NCBI GenBank assembly: GCA_964559125.1
Contig: CAZLGW010000007.1
Span: forward strand, 124,001-188,000
Reading direction: 5' to 3'
DNA from: Ravibacter sp964559125
Lineage (GTDB): Bacteria > Bacteroidota > Bacteroidia > Cytophagales > Spirosomataceae
Length of the DNA stretch: 64,000 nt
Both the position numbers and the translations under genes were made by a program. This document shows positions 25,326 through 34,316 of this stretch, piece by piece. Below the pieces are notes generated by a model. That model saw only the letters and a list, made by a program, of their open reading frames with translations, did not search any database and had not been told where the DNA came from. Position 1 is the first letter of the stretch. Each line of letters begins with the position of its first letter.

Positions 25326-25916
25326 ATGTATCCGTTTGCAACTGCAACCAATCCTAAAGAATCACTGTTGAAAGAGGTCAACCTCCCGGAAAGCTTTGAA
25401 AGCGCGTTGCTCGACAAGCTGTCGGACGTAGACCACCGCTACCTGAAAGATCTGAAGGTAAACGTAAGCAACGTTCTGAAATATCAGAATCTTACCAGGA
25501 AGGAAATACTGTTCCTGGCGCTGGGAACAGCTATCAACGAGAAACAGCCTGATCTTGCAGCCGGACTTGAAGAGCTGGCTCAAAACGAAGGAGCTACCGA
25601 AGGAGAAATCGCCGAGGTCGCTGCCTGTGTCTCCCTGATGAACGCCAACAACGTGTTTTATCGTTTCCGTCATTTTGTAAAGAAGGAGTACTATGAAACA
25701 ACCCCTGCCGGGATCAAAATGAGCATCATGATGAACCCGGTCTTAGGTAAGGAATTTTTCGAACTGCTGAGCCTTACCATTTCCGCGTTGAACGGCTGTG
25801 AGCTTTGCGTAGCCTCCCATGAGCAATCTGTGCTCAACCACGGCGGGACTCAGGCGCGTATCTACGACGCCGTCCGCATTGGGGCGGTTATTAAGAGTTT
25901 TGCGGTGTTGTTGTAA
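25326..25916 (+). CDS. ahpD: AhpD-like carboxymuconolactone decarboxylase-family alkylhydroperoxidase
   Basis: A 196-residue helical protein. The AhpD redox motif is present near the C-terminus as NGCELCVASHEQ, with Cys158, Cys161 and His165. Two copies of a CMD-like helical unit are suggested by length. AhpD passes electrons from lipoamide or thioredoxin-type donors to AhpC, and it follows an AhpC of the AhpD-dependent type. The two genes are separated by a 211-bp gap holding the 121-bp inverted-repeat element and a hairpin, so they may be separately expressed or attenuated. The start at 25326 (MYPFATATNPKES) is the only ATG that covers the first helix. Confidence 0.9.
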   Translation: MYPFATATNPKESLLKEVNLPESFESALLDKLSDVDHRYLKDLKVNVSNVLKYQNLTRKEILFLALGTAINEKQPDLAAGLEELAQNEGATEGEIAEVAACVSLMNANNVFYRFRHFVKKEYYETTPAGIKMSIMMNPVLGKEFFELLSLTISALNGCELCVASHEQSVLNHGGTQARIYDAVRIGAVIKSFAVLL

Positions 25917-25928
25917 AAATTAAAGGCT

Positions 25929-26047
25929 CTCCCTCGTCTCGGACGACGGGAGGGCGACTTCAGGTCTCTCTGACCTGATAAAGGATGATTTTTTTGCCGG
26001 TCTGAGACCGGCTATCGCTCTTTCACCGTCTCAAGACGGGAAAGAGC
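25929..26047. repeat. Cluster of four consecutive hairpins with a shared GTCT..GAC core
   Basis: Four inverted repeats follow each other: 25929-25952 (core CGTCTCGGACG), 25961-25977 (CAGGTC-TCTCT-GACCTG), 25996-26012 (GCCGGTC-TGA-GACCGGC) and 26017-26047 (GCTCTTTC-a-CCGTC-TCAA-GACGG-GAAAGAGC). All centre on a GTCT(C/G)..GAC core although their outer stems differ. They lie between the convergent AhpD and mraY genes. A T6 run precedes the third. They may act as bidirectional terminators or be a palindromic repeat family. A tail CCGTGCAACCTTTGCGTCTT (26060-26079) resembles a widely dispersed bacterial intergenic repeat. Confidence 0.65.
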
Positions 26048-26089
26048 ATACAACTCCCTCCGTGCAACCTTTGCGTCTTTGTGGTTAAA

Positions 26090-27304
26090 CTATCTCAACT
26101 TAAGCGTAACCAGGCAGAATATCGCCAGAATAATCCCCACAATCCAGAAACGCGTCACTATTTTCGCTTCGTGATAACCTTTTTTCTGGAAATGATGATG
26201 AAGCGGCGACATCAGGAAAATTCTCCTCCCCTCTCCATATCGTCGCTTTGTAAACTTAAAATAGCTCACCTGCATCATGACCGACAGCAGCTCTACGAGG
26301 AATATCCCGCAGAGCACCGGTATCAGCAGCTCCTTTCTTATTGCAAGGGCTATTACAGCGATAACTCCCCCAAGCATCAGGCTTCCCGTATCACCCATAA
26401 ATACCTGGGCAGGATAAGCATTGTACCAGAGAAAGCCGATACAGGCCCCGACAAACGCCGCACAGAAAATAACAAGCTCTCCTGAATTAGGGATATACAT
26501 GATGTTCAGGTACTGGGCAAAGCGGACGTTCCCCGACAGGTAGGCAAGAACTCCCAGCGTAACGGCTATAATCCCCGATGAACCGGCCGCCAGACCGTCT
26601 ATACCGTCGGTAATATTGGCTCCGTTAGAGACCGCCGTGATGATAAATATAGCCAGGAGCGTGTAGATAATCCACGTATAGCTCTCGGGCACCAGCCCGA
26701 AAGTAAGCATATTGTAATCAAACGAATTATTCTTTAAAAAAGGAACAGTTGTAATCATCGGGTTGACCAGGTCATGAAAGCGGTTGATCTCACCCAGCTC
26801 CGGGTTCACAAACGGCTGATCATAAACGCGGATCTTTACATCCTGGTTAAAACTGAGTGTAATACCCACTATCAGCCCCAGCGTAACCTGGCCGAATATT
26901 TTAAACCGTCCGTGAAGGCCCTCTTTGTTGTTTTTAAACTTTTTAATGTAGTCATCGACAAACCCGATCATCCCCGTCCACACGGCGGTGATAATCAGCA
27001 GCACAACATACACATTGGTCAGTTGGGCAAAGAGGAGGACCGGAATAAGCAGGGAAGCCAGGATAATAAAACCACCCATAGTAGGCGTCCCTGTTTTTTC
27101 CTTTTGCCCGGGCAGGCCCAGATCCCTGACAGTCTCTCCGACCTGCTTATAGTGCAGGTAATCAATTATCTTCTTTCCGTAAGTAGCCGCTATAAAAAGT
27201 GACAATACCGCTGCTCCCAACGCCCTAAAGGAAATATACTGGAAAACCCCCGCCCCGGGAAAATCGTATTGCCTGTCAAGAAAATTAAAAAGGTAATAAA
27301 GCAT
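26090..27304 (-). CDS. mraY: Phospho-N-acetylmuramoyl-pentapeptide transferase
   Basis: From the ATG at 27304 (MLYYLFNFLDRQYDFPGAG) the product has 404 residues and about ten transmembrane spans. It carries the family signatures GLPGQKEKTGTPTMGGF, GFVDDYIKK, NGANITDGIDGLAAG and FMGDTGSLMLGG, which include the magnesium-binding aspartates, and the C-terminal MSPLHHHFQKKGYHE. MraY transfers phospho-MurNAc-pentapeptide from UDP to undecaprenyl phosphate at the inner membrane and forms lipid I. It follows murE on the same strand, 71 bp downstream. A start ten codons earlier (27334) is possible but not family-like. Confidence 0.96.
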   Translation of the reverse strand: MLYYLFNFLDRQYDFPGAGVFQYISFRALGAAVLSLFIAATYGKKIIDYLHYKQVGETVRDLGLPGQKEKTGTPTMGGFIILASLLIPVLLFAQLTNVYVVLLIITAVWTGMIGFVDDYIKKFKNNKEGLHGRFKIFGQVTLGLIVGITLSFNQDVKIRVYDQPFVNPELGEINRFHDLVNPMITTVPFLKNNSFDYNMLTFGLVPESYTWIIYTLLAIFIITAVSNGANITDGIDGLAAGSSGIIAVTLGVLAYLSGNVRFAQYLNIMYIPNSGELVIFCAAFVGACIGFLWYNAYPAQVFMGDTGSLMLGGVIAVIALAIRKELLIPVLCGIFLVELLSVMMQVSYFKFTKRRYGEGRRIFLMSPLHHHFQKKGYHEAKIVTRFWIVGIILAIFCLVTLKLR

Positions 27305-27375
27305 GTGCCGAAAAAGTCTGATCTGGTCCCGCAAAGTTGTCTAAATTATGGGGAACAAATCAAGGATTTGGAATT

Positions 27376-28842
27376 TTAAAATTCGAAAGCCGCCCGTACT
27401 TCTTCTCTGTCGTCAAAATGATGACGTCCCCCATTTACTTCCTGGTAAGTTTCGTGTCCTTTACCAGCAATCAGGATAATATCACCTTTTTCTGCCTGTG
27501 CAACCGCCCAGCGGATAGCTTCTCTCCTGTCGATGATGGTCTTCGTTTTTTTATAGTCCAGCGGAGCTACTCCCGCTTTCATCTGCTCTATGATAGCTTC
27601 CGGGTCTTCATTCCGGGAATTATCGGAGGTAAAAACGGCAAGGTTGCTGTATTTACAGGCAATGGATGCCATTTTCGGCCGTTTTGCCGTATCGCGGTTA
27701 CCGCCGCAGCCCACGATCGTAATCACCTTTTCGTTGTAATTTCTGAGCTGGGCAATAGTCGACAATACATTTTCCAGGGCATCGGGCGTATGGGCATAAT
27801 CCACAATAGCAGTTATATTTTTTTTCACATCATGCACCACCTCGAAGCGGCCGGGAGGCGGAAGCAATCCCGAAAGTTCCGTCAGCACGGTCTCTTCGTC
27901 CTCACCCAAAATCAGCGCCGTTCCGTAGACTGCCAGTAAATTCGAGACGTTGAATGCTCCTATGAGCCTTACCCACACATCCTTATCGTTTATCAGAAGC
28001 TGCATCCCCTGTAGTGTGGCGGTCAGTATCCTGGCGCGGAAATCGGTAATATTCCGCATGGAATAAGAATAAACCCTTGCCTTCGTATTCTGCACCATTA
28101 CGCTTCCCCGCCGGTCATCAGCGTTGATAAGAGCAAAAGAATCTTTAGTGAGATCGTCGAAAAAAGCTTTTTTAGCTGCAATGTAATGATCGAAAGTCCC
28201 GTGAAAATCGAGGTGGTCGTGGGTAATGTTCGTAAAGATAGCCCCGGCAAATTTCAATCCTTCTATCCTGCGCTGTACCACCGCATGCGAGCTTACCTCC
28301 ATAAATACATAGCTGCATCCGCTGTCGGCCATCCTGGCCAGTAGCTCCTGCAGCACTACTGCTTCGGGAGTAGTGTGGGTTGCCGGTATGACCTGGTCTT
28401 CTATCTGGTTCTGAACCGTGGAAATCATTCCGCACCGGTGTCCCAGGTTCCTGAAAAGCTGGAAAAGAAACGTAACGACAGACGTTTTACCGTTAGTGCC
28501 GGTTACGCCTACCAGCTTCAGCTTTTCTGACGGATAGTCATAAAACGCGGCGGAAATCCTGCCCAATGCCACCGATGAATCCCGGACGACGATATATACG
28601 CAGCCTTCCGCAGCTTCCCCGGGAAGATTTTCCACAACAAGTGCCGTAGCGCCCTTTTCGCGTGCCTGGGCCAGGTAAGCGTGACCGTCGGTCTGTGTGC
28701 CCCGCACCGCAACAAACAAACTGCCGGGTTGAACCTTCCTCGAATCGGTGATCACCCCTGAAATTGCTATGGAAATAGTTCCCCTAACCTCAGTCACTTC
28801 CACATTTTTCAACAAATCCGCTAACAAAACTTCTCTTTTCAC
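27376..28842 (-). CDS. murE: UDP-N-acetylmuramoyl-L-alanyl-D-glutamate--2,6-diaminopimelate ligase
   Basis: I chose a GTG start at 28842 (VKREVLLADLLKNVEV), giving 488 residues, the normal MurE length. The ATG at 28953 would add 37 residues with no family resemblance. Visible are the N-terminal DSRKVQPGSLFVAVRGTQTDGHAY, the ATP loop GVTGTNGKTSVVTFLF, the ITHDHLDFHGTFDHY segment with the carbamylated-lysine region, and VDYAHTPDALENVL. The substrate-selecting loop reads TSDNSRNEDP; the diaminopimelate enzymes usually have DNPR, and arginine is kept here while proline is replaced. The protein adds meso-diaminopimelate to UDP-MurNAc-L-Ala-D-Glu. Confidence 0.94.
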   Translation of the reverse strand: MKREVLLADLLKNVEVTEVRGTISIAISGVITDSRKVQPGSLFVAVRGTQTDGHAYLAQAREKGATALVVENLPGEAAEGCVYIVVRDSSVALGRISAAFYDYPSEKLKLVGVTGTNGKTSVVTFLFQLFRNLGHRCGMISTVQNQIEDQVIPATHTTPEAVVLQELLARMADSGCSYVFMEVSSHAVVQRRIEGLKFAGAIFTNITHDHLDFHGTFDHYIAAKKAFFDDLTKDSFALINADDRRGSVMVQNTKARVYSYSMRNITDFRARILTATLQGMQLLINDKDVWVRLIGAFNVSNLLAVYGTALILGEDEETVLTELSGLLPPPGRFEVVHDVKKNITAIVDYAHTPDALENVLSTIAQLRNYNEKVITIVGCGGNRDTAKRPKMASIACKYSNLAVFTSDNSRNEDPEAIIEQMKAGVAPLDYKKTKTIIDRREAIRWAVAQAEKGDIILIAGKGHETYQEVNGGRHHFDDREEVRAAFEF

Positions 28843-29006
28843 GTTATCTGTAATAGACGATAATCCAAATATTAAACTTCTGTCAAAGGTACGTTTAAAT
28901 CGGTTTATCCGCTCTGCGAAACTGCAAGTTCCGCAGAGCCTGCCCTGGCACAATTCTTTATCCTTATTGTTTTATATATCGTGTGTATTTTCAGATAAGA
29001 GCCAGA

Positions 29007-29825
29007 ATGAAGCTTTTTTTCCCTTTTTTGTCCCTTGCTTCCTTTTTAGCAATCTTTGCCCCGCCGACCGTCTGTGCTCAAAACAGGCCGATGGCTGATC
29101 CGTTCGGACAGGTCACCATTTTCGGAGGCGGGGGCGTTTCCTATTATATGGGCGATATATCCTCGAACTTCGGTTCAGGGAATCTCGGCCTCGGGCCTGC
29201 CTTCATGCTCGGCGGCACCTACCGCCTTACGGAAAGGGTAAGCGCACGGGGAGAGCTTCGTTTGTATAAAGTTTCGGGGGACAGCCAGTATACGAATAAT
29301 CCCGAAAAGAATCTCTCTTTCGTCACAACAAACCCTGATCTGATGCTATCTGCCCAGGTCGACCTTTTCCCTTATTCGAAAAGAGCCCGGGTCAACCCCT
29401 ATGCGCTGGTCGGTCTGGGAGTCACTTATCTTTCACCTAAGGCAGAATGGGAAGGAGTTGTCTACAGCCTTCCGCAATACCAGACGGAAGGACATAAATA
29501 CTGGCGCCTTCCTATTTTTGTTTCGGGCGGACTCGGGGCTATGGTACGCATTAACGCCACCTGGAGCGCGGGGATTGAGATCACCGGCAATTTCCTTTTT
29601 TCCGACTACCTGGACGACGTGAGTACTCTCTATCCCGAATATGACCAGCTTACCTCCAACGAGGCTTTCAACCTCTCCTACCGTGGCAGCGGTCAGCAAC
29701 CCGGCTATATAAGAGGTAACCCCAGCTCGAAAGACATCTACGCCATCCTCGCGGCCAGGGTAAGCTATTCGCTTCCGAACCCGCGTTATGCCCGGGAGCG
29801 CAAAATCACCAAATGCTCCCGTTAA
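29007..29825 (+). CDS. DUF6089-like outer-membrane beta-barrel protein
   Basis: From the ATG at 29007 (MKLFFPFLSLASFLAIFAP, signal peptide ending near VCAQ) the product has 272 residues. Its pattern GGGGVSYYMGDISSNFGSGN, followed by alternating strands (TYRLTERVSARGELRLYKVSG, NPYALVGLGVTYLSP, GLGAMVRINATWSAGIEITG), fits a small Bacteroidota outer-membrane barrel of the DUF6089 type. Members have no firm function, although some are found with T9SS genes. The gene is divergent from murE with 164 bp between starts. The next gene follows after 15 bp. Confidence 0.8.
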   Translation: MKLFFPFLSLASFLAIFAPPTVCAQNRPMADPFGQVTIFGGGGVSYYMGDISSNFGSGNLGLGPAFMLGGTYRLTERVSARGELRLYKVSGDSQYTNNPEKNLSFVTTNPDLMLSAQVDLFPYSKRARVNPYALVGLGVTYLSPKAEWEGVVYSLPQYQTEGHKYWRLPIFVSGGLGAMVRINATWSAGIEITGNFLFSDYLDDVSTLYPEYDQLTSNEAFNLSYRGSGQQPGYIRGNPSSKDIYAILAARVSYSLPNPRYARERKITKCSR

Positions 29826-29840
29826 CCCTTCCGTTGCAGT

Positions 29841-30356
29841 ATGTCAAGATCCAAAACCGCCTCTCAGTCGAAGGTAACGATGACTGAAATGGTGCTTCCC
29901 AACGACACCAATACACTAAACAACCTGATGGGCGGGAGACTGCTCCATTGGATGGACATATGCGGGGCTATTGCCGCCCAGAAACATGCCAACGCCAAGG
30001 TCGTCACCGCTTCGGTCGACAACGTTTCGTTTGCACAACCGATCAGGCTGGGGCATGTCGTGACCATGCACGCCGGCGTCACACGGGCGTTTAACTCTTC
30101 TATGGAAGTCTATATTGAAGTATGGGCCGAAGACGTCCCCGCCGGCATAAAAGTAGCCACCCACAAGGCCTTTTACACTTTTGTGGCAGTAGACGATCAA
30201 AACAAACCGCAGCAGGTCGCAGAGCTGATCCCCGAAACCGACCAGGAAAAAGAGCTTTTTAAAAGCGCACTGCGCCGCAGGCAGCTCAGGCTCGTATTAT
30301 CCGGCCGCCTGAACCCGGATGAAGCAACGGAATTGAGGGAGTTGTTTGTCAATTAG
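29841..30356 (+). CDS. Acyl-CoA thioesterase, hotdog fold (YciA/BFIT type)
   Basis: A 171-residue single-domain thioesterase. The motif NDTNTLNNLMGGRLLHWMDICGAIAAQKHA contains the conserved N-x-x-G and aspartate of the hotdog acyl-CoA hydrolases, and SVDNVSFAQPIRLGHVV forms the second conserved strand-turn. It hydrolyses acyl-CoA to free fatty acid and CoA in the cytoplasm; chain preference is not predictable. A short charged tail (KSALRRRQLRLVLSGRLNPDE) follows the hotdog domain. It is 15 bp after the outer-membrane protein gene, so the two may share a transcript. Confidence 0.92.
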   Translation: MSRSKTASQSKVTMTEMVLPNDTNTLNNLMGGRLLHWMDICGAIAAQKHANAKVVTASVDNVSFAQPIRLGHVVTMHAGVTRAFNSSMEVYIEVWAEDVPAGIKVATHKAFYTFVAVDDQNKPQQVAELIPETDQEKELFKSALRRRQLRLVLSGRLNPDEATELRELFVN

Positions 30357-30369
30357 GCAATGAGGGCAA

Positions 30370-31293
30370 TCATTTAAATACATTCACCTCCGGGTGCATT
30401 GTATAAAACCGGAAGCCATCGCCGGTTTCGACCACCATTCCGCTCGACAGGTTATTCTTCATGATCGGGTTGCCTTCGTACTTTTCCCAGCGCACCAGGT
30501 CATCCGATACTGCAATATTCATGGTCCACTCCCTCCAGTCTTCGAATGCTGACGCGTGGTAATAGCCATAGTACCGTCCTTTGTATTTGATAACCTGGTT
30601 CATGGCGACCGCATATTGGTCATAAACTTCCGGTCCCATGGCGATGACGGGCTCATCCTGTACATTGGTCCAGACTTTCATGTCATTCGAAGTAGCCAGC
30701 CATATGCCGTGGTCGTTTCTTTCATAGAAAAGGTACCAGGTATTATTTTCCTTCCAGAGCGTCGGCGTACCGTAAGGCCCCGGTGTCAGCGGCTCGCCGT
30801 TTTTCTGCCTTACATCAAGAGCGCCCCGGCTGGTCCAGGTAACGCGGTTGTCGGACGTAAGCAGGTGCGCCACATCGTCACGCCCCTCTGCCACCATATA
30901 GTAAGTCCCGTTCTCTTTCCATACAAACATATCTTCTACCCACAATGAGTCATAGACAGGCCTTTCCGAATACCGCTCCCACGTGAGCCCGTCATCGGAA
31001 GTTGCCAGTCCGAGGTATTTTGTTTCATCACCTGAGGTCTTCGAATAGCCGGTATACCACAACGACCATTCATCACCCTCCTTCATGACAAAACCGCGTT
31101 CACGTATTTTCGAATCCCAGGTTTCAGCGCCGGTACCGGCAAATACGGGATTTTTATCGTAAGGCGTGAAGCTGATAAGTTCCGCAGGGAATTTACCGGT
31201 CTTTTCCTCTGTTTCCTTTTTTTCTCCTGTGCCTCCGCATGAAAAAAGGAGGTACCCGAACCCTACCAGTAATCCTGAATATGACTTTCTCAT
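30370..31293 (-). CDS. Lipoprotein with five-bladed beta-propeller (GH43/GH32-like)
   Basis: From the ATG at 31293 the 307-residue product has a lipoprotein signal (MRKSYSGLLVGFGYLLFSC). The rest shows repeated W-Y-aromatic strands (WSLWYTGYSK, GLATSDDGLTWERY, VWKENGTYYMVAEGRD, TPTLWKENNTWYLFYERN, IWLATSNDMKVWT) typical of the glycoside hydrolase 43/32 propeller. A conserved acidic site (VEDMFVW) and GPYGTPT segment are visible. It is probably a surface or periplasmic glycosidase or a related sugar-binding propeller; the substrate is unknown. Longer upstream starts lie in non-coding-like sequence before the lipobox and are rejected. Confidence 0.8.
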   Translation of the reverse strand: MRKSYSGLLVGFGYLLFSCGGTGEKKETEEKTGKFPAELISFTPYDKNPVFAGTGAETWDSKIRERGFVMKEGDEWSLWYTGYSKTSGDETKYLGLATSDDGLTWERYSERPVYDSLWVEDMFVWKENGTYYMVAEGRDDVAHLLTSDNRVTWTSRGALDVRQKNGEPLTPGPYGTPTLWKENNTWYLFYERNDHGIWLATSNDMKVWTNVQDEPVIAMGPEVYDQYAVAMNQVIKYKGRYYGYYHASAFEDWREWTMNIAVSDDLVRWEKYEGNPIMKNNLSSGMVVETGDGFRFYTMHPEVNVFK

Positions 31294-31572
31294 TGCAATT
31301 AGTCGTAAAGAAGTTAAAGCTGATGCAAAGGGCCGACAGCCAATGCTCAAAGATATATTATATACAGACCCTAAAATCCGGAAGACTATGGAAAATGATA
31401 TTTTTATTTTCTGACCCGGGAATACCTGCACCGGAAAACACGACTTCTGACAGGAATTTCTCTGCCTGAATATCCACAGAAAACAAGTGTTGCTCCTCAC
31501 AGTTTGATATAATACCGTTACCTTTGTAAAACTTTTTTCATTTTTATCTATTACAAGAGAAGTAAAGCATAG
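31294..31572. promoter_or_regulatory. 279-bp divergent intergenic region before thrS, with a -7 element
   Basis: The only clear signal is TACCTTTG (31519-31526), a perfect TAnnTTTG on the plus strand 46 bp before thrS. No upstream box sits at the usual 17-23 bp distance: the nearest TTTG is 12 bp away (31503-31506) and a TTG is 26 bp away. I see no T-box-like leader and no ORF worth keeping. Confidence 0.35.
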
Positions 31573-33528
31573 ATGAGTAATCCATCCGAAGTCCAAATTA
31601 CCTTGCCTGACGGAAGCCGAAGAGCTTATCCGGCAGGCGTGACCGGGCTTGAAATAGCCTCGAGTATCAGCGAAGGTCTGGCACGCAACGTATTGGCTGC
31701 CAAAGTGAACGGGGAAGTGTGGGATGCCACGCGCCCTATCACGACCGATGCTTCTGTCACCTTGCTCACCTGGACGAACGATGAAGGAAAATCTACTTTC
31801 TGGCATTCTTCTGCACACCTCATGGCAGAAGCGCTGGAGGCTTTGTACCCGGGCGTCAAATTCGGGACAGGCCCTGCCATCGAAAGAGGCTTTTACTATG
31901 ATGTTGATCTTGGAGGCGCCACTATCAGCCAGGATGATTTCCCGAAAATAGAGGCTAAAATGCTGGAGCTGGCACGCCTGAAAAATACCTATCTCCGTGA
32001 AGACATCAGTAAGGCCGATGCGCTGACTTATTTTTCAGAAAAAGGGGATCCGTACAAAATAGAGCTGATAAACGGCCTTGAGGACGGACAAATAACGCTT
32101 TATAAGCAAGGCGACTTTACCGACCTGTGCCGCGGCCCTCATATTCCCGATACCGGGTTTATCAAGGCGATCAAGCTGACCAACATCGCCGGCGCTTACT
32201 GGCGGAACAACGAGGCCAACAAAATGCTCACCCGCATTTACGGCATCACATTTCCCAAACAGAAGGAGCTGGAGGAATATCTCACCCTCCTGGAAGAAGC
32301 CAGGAAGAGAGATCACCGCAAGCTCGGAAAAGAGCTCAAGTTATTTGCCTTTTCCGAAAAAGTCGGTCAGGGTCTCCCTTTATGGCTACCCAAAGGCGCT
32401 ATGCTGCGGGAGAGGCTCGAGAACTTCATGAGGAAGGCTCAGCTACGGGCAGGCTATCTCCCTGTGGTAACGCCGCATATCGGCAGCAAGGAGCTGTATG
32501 TCACCTCTGGACACTGGGATAAATACGGAAAGGATTCGTTCCAACCTATCAGGACTCCAAACGAAGGAGAGGAATACCTGCTCAAGCCCATGAACTGTCC
32601 GCACCACTGCGAAATATACAAAACCGAGCCCCGGTCATACCGCGACCTGCCGCTCAGGCTTGCGGAGTTCGGTACCGTATATCGCTACGAGCAAAGCGGC
32701 GAGCTCCACGGCCTGACACGTGTGCGTGGATTTACACAAGACGACGCCCATATCTTCTGCCGTGCCGACCAGGTGAAAGAGGAGTTTATAAGGGTCATAG
32801 ACCTGGTGCTTTACGTATTCCGCACGCTCGGGTTTACTGAGTATTCGGCCCAGATCTCGCTGAGAGATCCGGAAAATAAGTCCAGGTACATCGGTAAAGA
32901 CGAGGATTGGGAGAAAGCCGAGGCTGCGATCATAGAAGCTGCCGCTGAAAAAGAGCTGGAAACCGTAACAGAACTGGGAGAAGCGGCATTCTATGGCCCG
33001 AAACTCGATTTTATGGTGAAAGATGCACTTGGAAGGAAATGGCAGCTCGGCACCATCCAGGTCGACTACCAGATGCCTCAGCGTTTCGAGCTGGAATATG
33101 TGGGCGCCGATAACCAGAAGCATCGCCCGGTGATGATTCACCGCGCGCCTTTCGGGTCGATGGAACGCTTCATCGCCATCCTGATCGAAAACAGCGCCGG
33201 ACAGTTTCCGGTGTGGCTCTCGCCCGACCAGGTTGCCATCCTGCCTATCTCCGAAAAGTACGCAGATTATGCCGACGACCTCTTCTTTGAGCTACAGGAG
33301 CAGGATATCAGGGGTTTTGTAGACCACCGCGACGAAAAAATAGGGCGAAAGATAAGGGACGCGGAGGTAACTAAAATACCCTATATGCTGATCGTCGGTG
33401 AAAAAGAAGCTGCCGAAGGCCGGGTGTCGGTCCGTAAGAAAGGAGAAGGTGATATAGGAAGCATGACAACTGCCGAATTTTCAGAATATTTTGCCTCCGA
33501 GATCAAAAAGAATCTCTCCAGTTTTTAG
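31573..33528 (+). CDS. thrS: Threonine--tRNA ligase
   Basis: A 651-residue class II synthetase with a full domain set. The N-terminal TGS domain (about 1-62) is followed by the editing domain with HSSAHLMAEAL and RGFYYD. The catalytic core has motif 2 segments YRYEQSGELHGLTRVRGFTQDDAH and NCPHHCEIYK (zinc-binding cysteine), and motif 3 GADNQKHRPVMIHRAPFGSMERF. The C-terminal anticodon-binding domain (from about 545) includes VDHRDEKIGRKIRDAE. It charges tRNA-Thr in the cytoplasm. It begins the common thrS-infC-rpmI-rplT cluster; the gap to infC is 103 bp. Confidence 0.97.
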   Translation: MSNPSEVQITLPDGSRRAYPAGVTGLEIASSISEGLARNVLAAKVNGEVWDATRPITTDASVTLLTWTNDEGKSTFWHSSAHLMAEALEALYPGVKFGTGPAIERGFYYDVDLGGATISQDDFPKIEAKMLELARLKNTYLREDISKADALTYFSEKGDPYKIELINGLEDGQITLYKQGDFTDLCRGPHIPDTGFIKAIKLTNIAGAYWRNNEANKMLTRIYGITFPKQKELEEYLTLLEEARKRDHRKLGKELKLFAFSEKVGQGLPLWLPKGAMLRERLENFMRKAQLRAGYLPVVTPHIGSKELYVTSGHWDKYGKDSFQPIRTPNEGEEYLLKPMNCPHHCEIYKTEPRSYRDLPLRLAEFGTVYRYEQSGELHGLTRVRGFTQDDAHIFCRADQVKEEFIRVIDLVLYVFRTLGFTEYSAQISLRDPENKSRYIGKDEDWEKAEAAIIEAAAEKELETVTELGEAAFYGPKLDFMVKDALGRKWQLGTIQVDYQMPQRFELEYVGADNQKHRPVMIHRAPFGSMERFIAILIENSAGQFPVWLSPDQVAILPISEKYADYADDLFFELQEQDIRGFVDHRDEKIGRKIRDAEVTKIPYMLIVGEKEAAEGRVSVRKKGEGDIGSMTTAEFSEYFASEIKKNLSSF

Positions 33529-33631
33529 TTTTACTTATAATTGGCGTAATTGGTCTGGTTTTTATACCAAGAGACCGGATATTCAATAATTTACAAACAA
33601 CCACCATAAAAAAACGCATCAGATACACAGT

Positions 33632-34192
33632 ATGGCATTAAGACCCCCACGCGGCCCCAGAAGGCGTGTGATTGTAGAGGAACCTTACAAAATCAACGAG
33701 CGCATTACCGCTCAGGAGGTTCGGTTGGTTGGAGACAACGTAGAACAAGGCGTATTTCCTCTTAGCAAAGCCCTGGCTTTTGCAGAAGCGCAAAGCCTCG
33801 ACCTGGTGGAAATCGCTCCCAACGCAGTACCTCCGGTATGCAAGGTCACCGACTACTCGAAATTCAAATACGAACAAAAGAAGAAGCAGAAAGAGATCAA
33901 GTCAAAGGCTCAGAAAGTGGTGATCAAAGAGATCCGATTCGGCCCGAATACCGACGATCATGACTTTGACTTTAAACTGAAACATGCTATCAACTTCCTC
34001 AAGGAAGGATCCAAGGTAAAGGCGTATGTCCATTTTGTAGGACGGACCATCGTTTTCAAAGAAAGAGGGACCAACCTGCTTCAAAGATTCACGGATGCGC
34101 TTGCAGATTACGGCAAAGTGGAGATGGAGCCTAAGCTCGAAGGCAAAAGGATGACGGTGATCATTACGCCAAGCCAACAGCAAAAGAAGTAA
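33632..34192 (+). CDS. infC: Translation initiation factor IF-3
   Basis: A 186-residue IF-3 with an N-terminal domain (INERITAQEVRLVGDNVEQGV, then AFAEAQSLDLVEIAPNAVPP and CKVTDYSKFKYEQKKK) and a C-terminal domain (KEIRFGPNTDDHDFDFKLKHA, KVKAYVHFVGR). IF-3 binds the 30S subunit and controls start-codon selection. The ATG start here is ordinary, unlike the AUU start of Escherichia coli infC. It is followed after 124 bp by rpmI. Confidence 0.96.
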   Translation: MALRPPRGPRRRVIVEEPYKINERITAQEVRLVGDNVEQGVFPLSKALAFAEAQSLDLVEIAPNAVPPVCKVTDYSKFKYEQKKKQKEIKSKAQKVVIKEIRFGPNTDDHDFDFKLKHAINFLKEGSKVKAYVHFVGRTIVFKERGTNLLQRFTDALADYGKVEMEPKLEGKRMTVIITPSQQQKK

Positions 34193-34266
34193 CTTCCCGG
34201 TTGTACCGATCCTGTGGAGACCGGCACTCTGTAAGCCATCTCCTAGGATTTGTTTTTTATATTTTC

Positions 34267-34274
34267 TAACTTTG
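34267..34274 (+). promoter_or_regulatory. Candidate -7 element before rpmI
   Basis: TAACTTTG is a perfect match to TAnnTTTG and lies 42 bp before the rpmI start. TTTG at 34249-34252 is 14 bp upstream, somewhat close. It suggests a separate promoter for rpmI-rplT within the cluster. Confidence 0.35.
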
Positions 34275-34316
34275 CGGGCTGATTTTATCCATTCAATTTA
34301 TTAGACGTAATTCACA

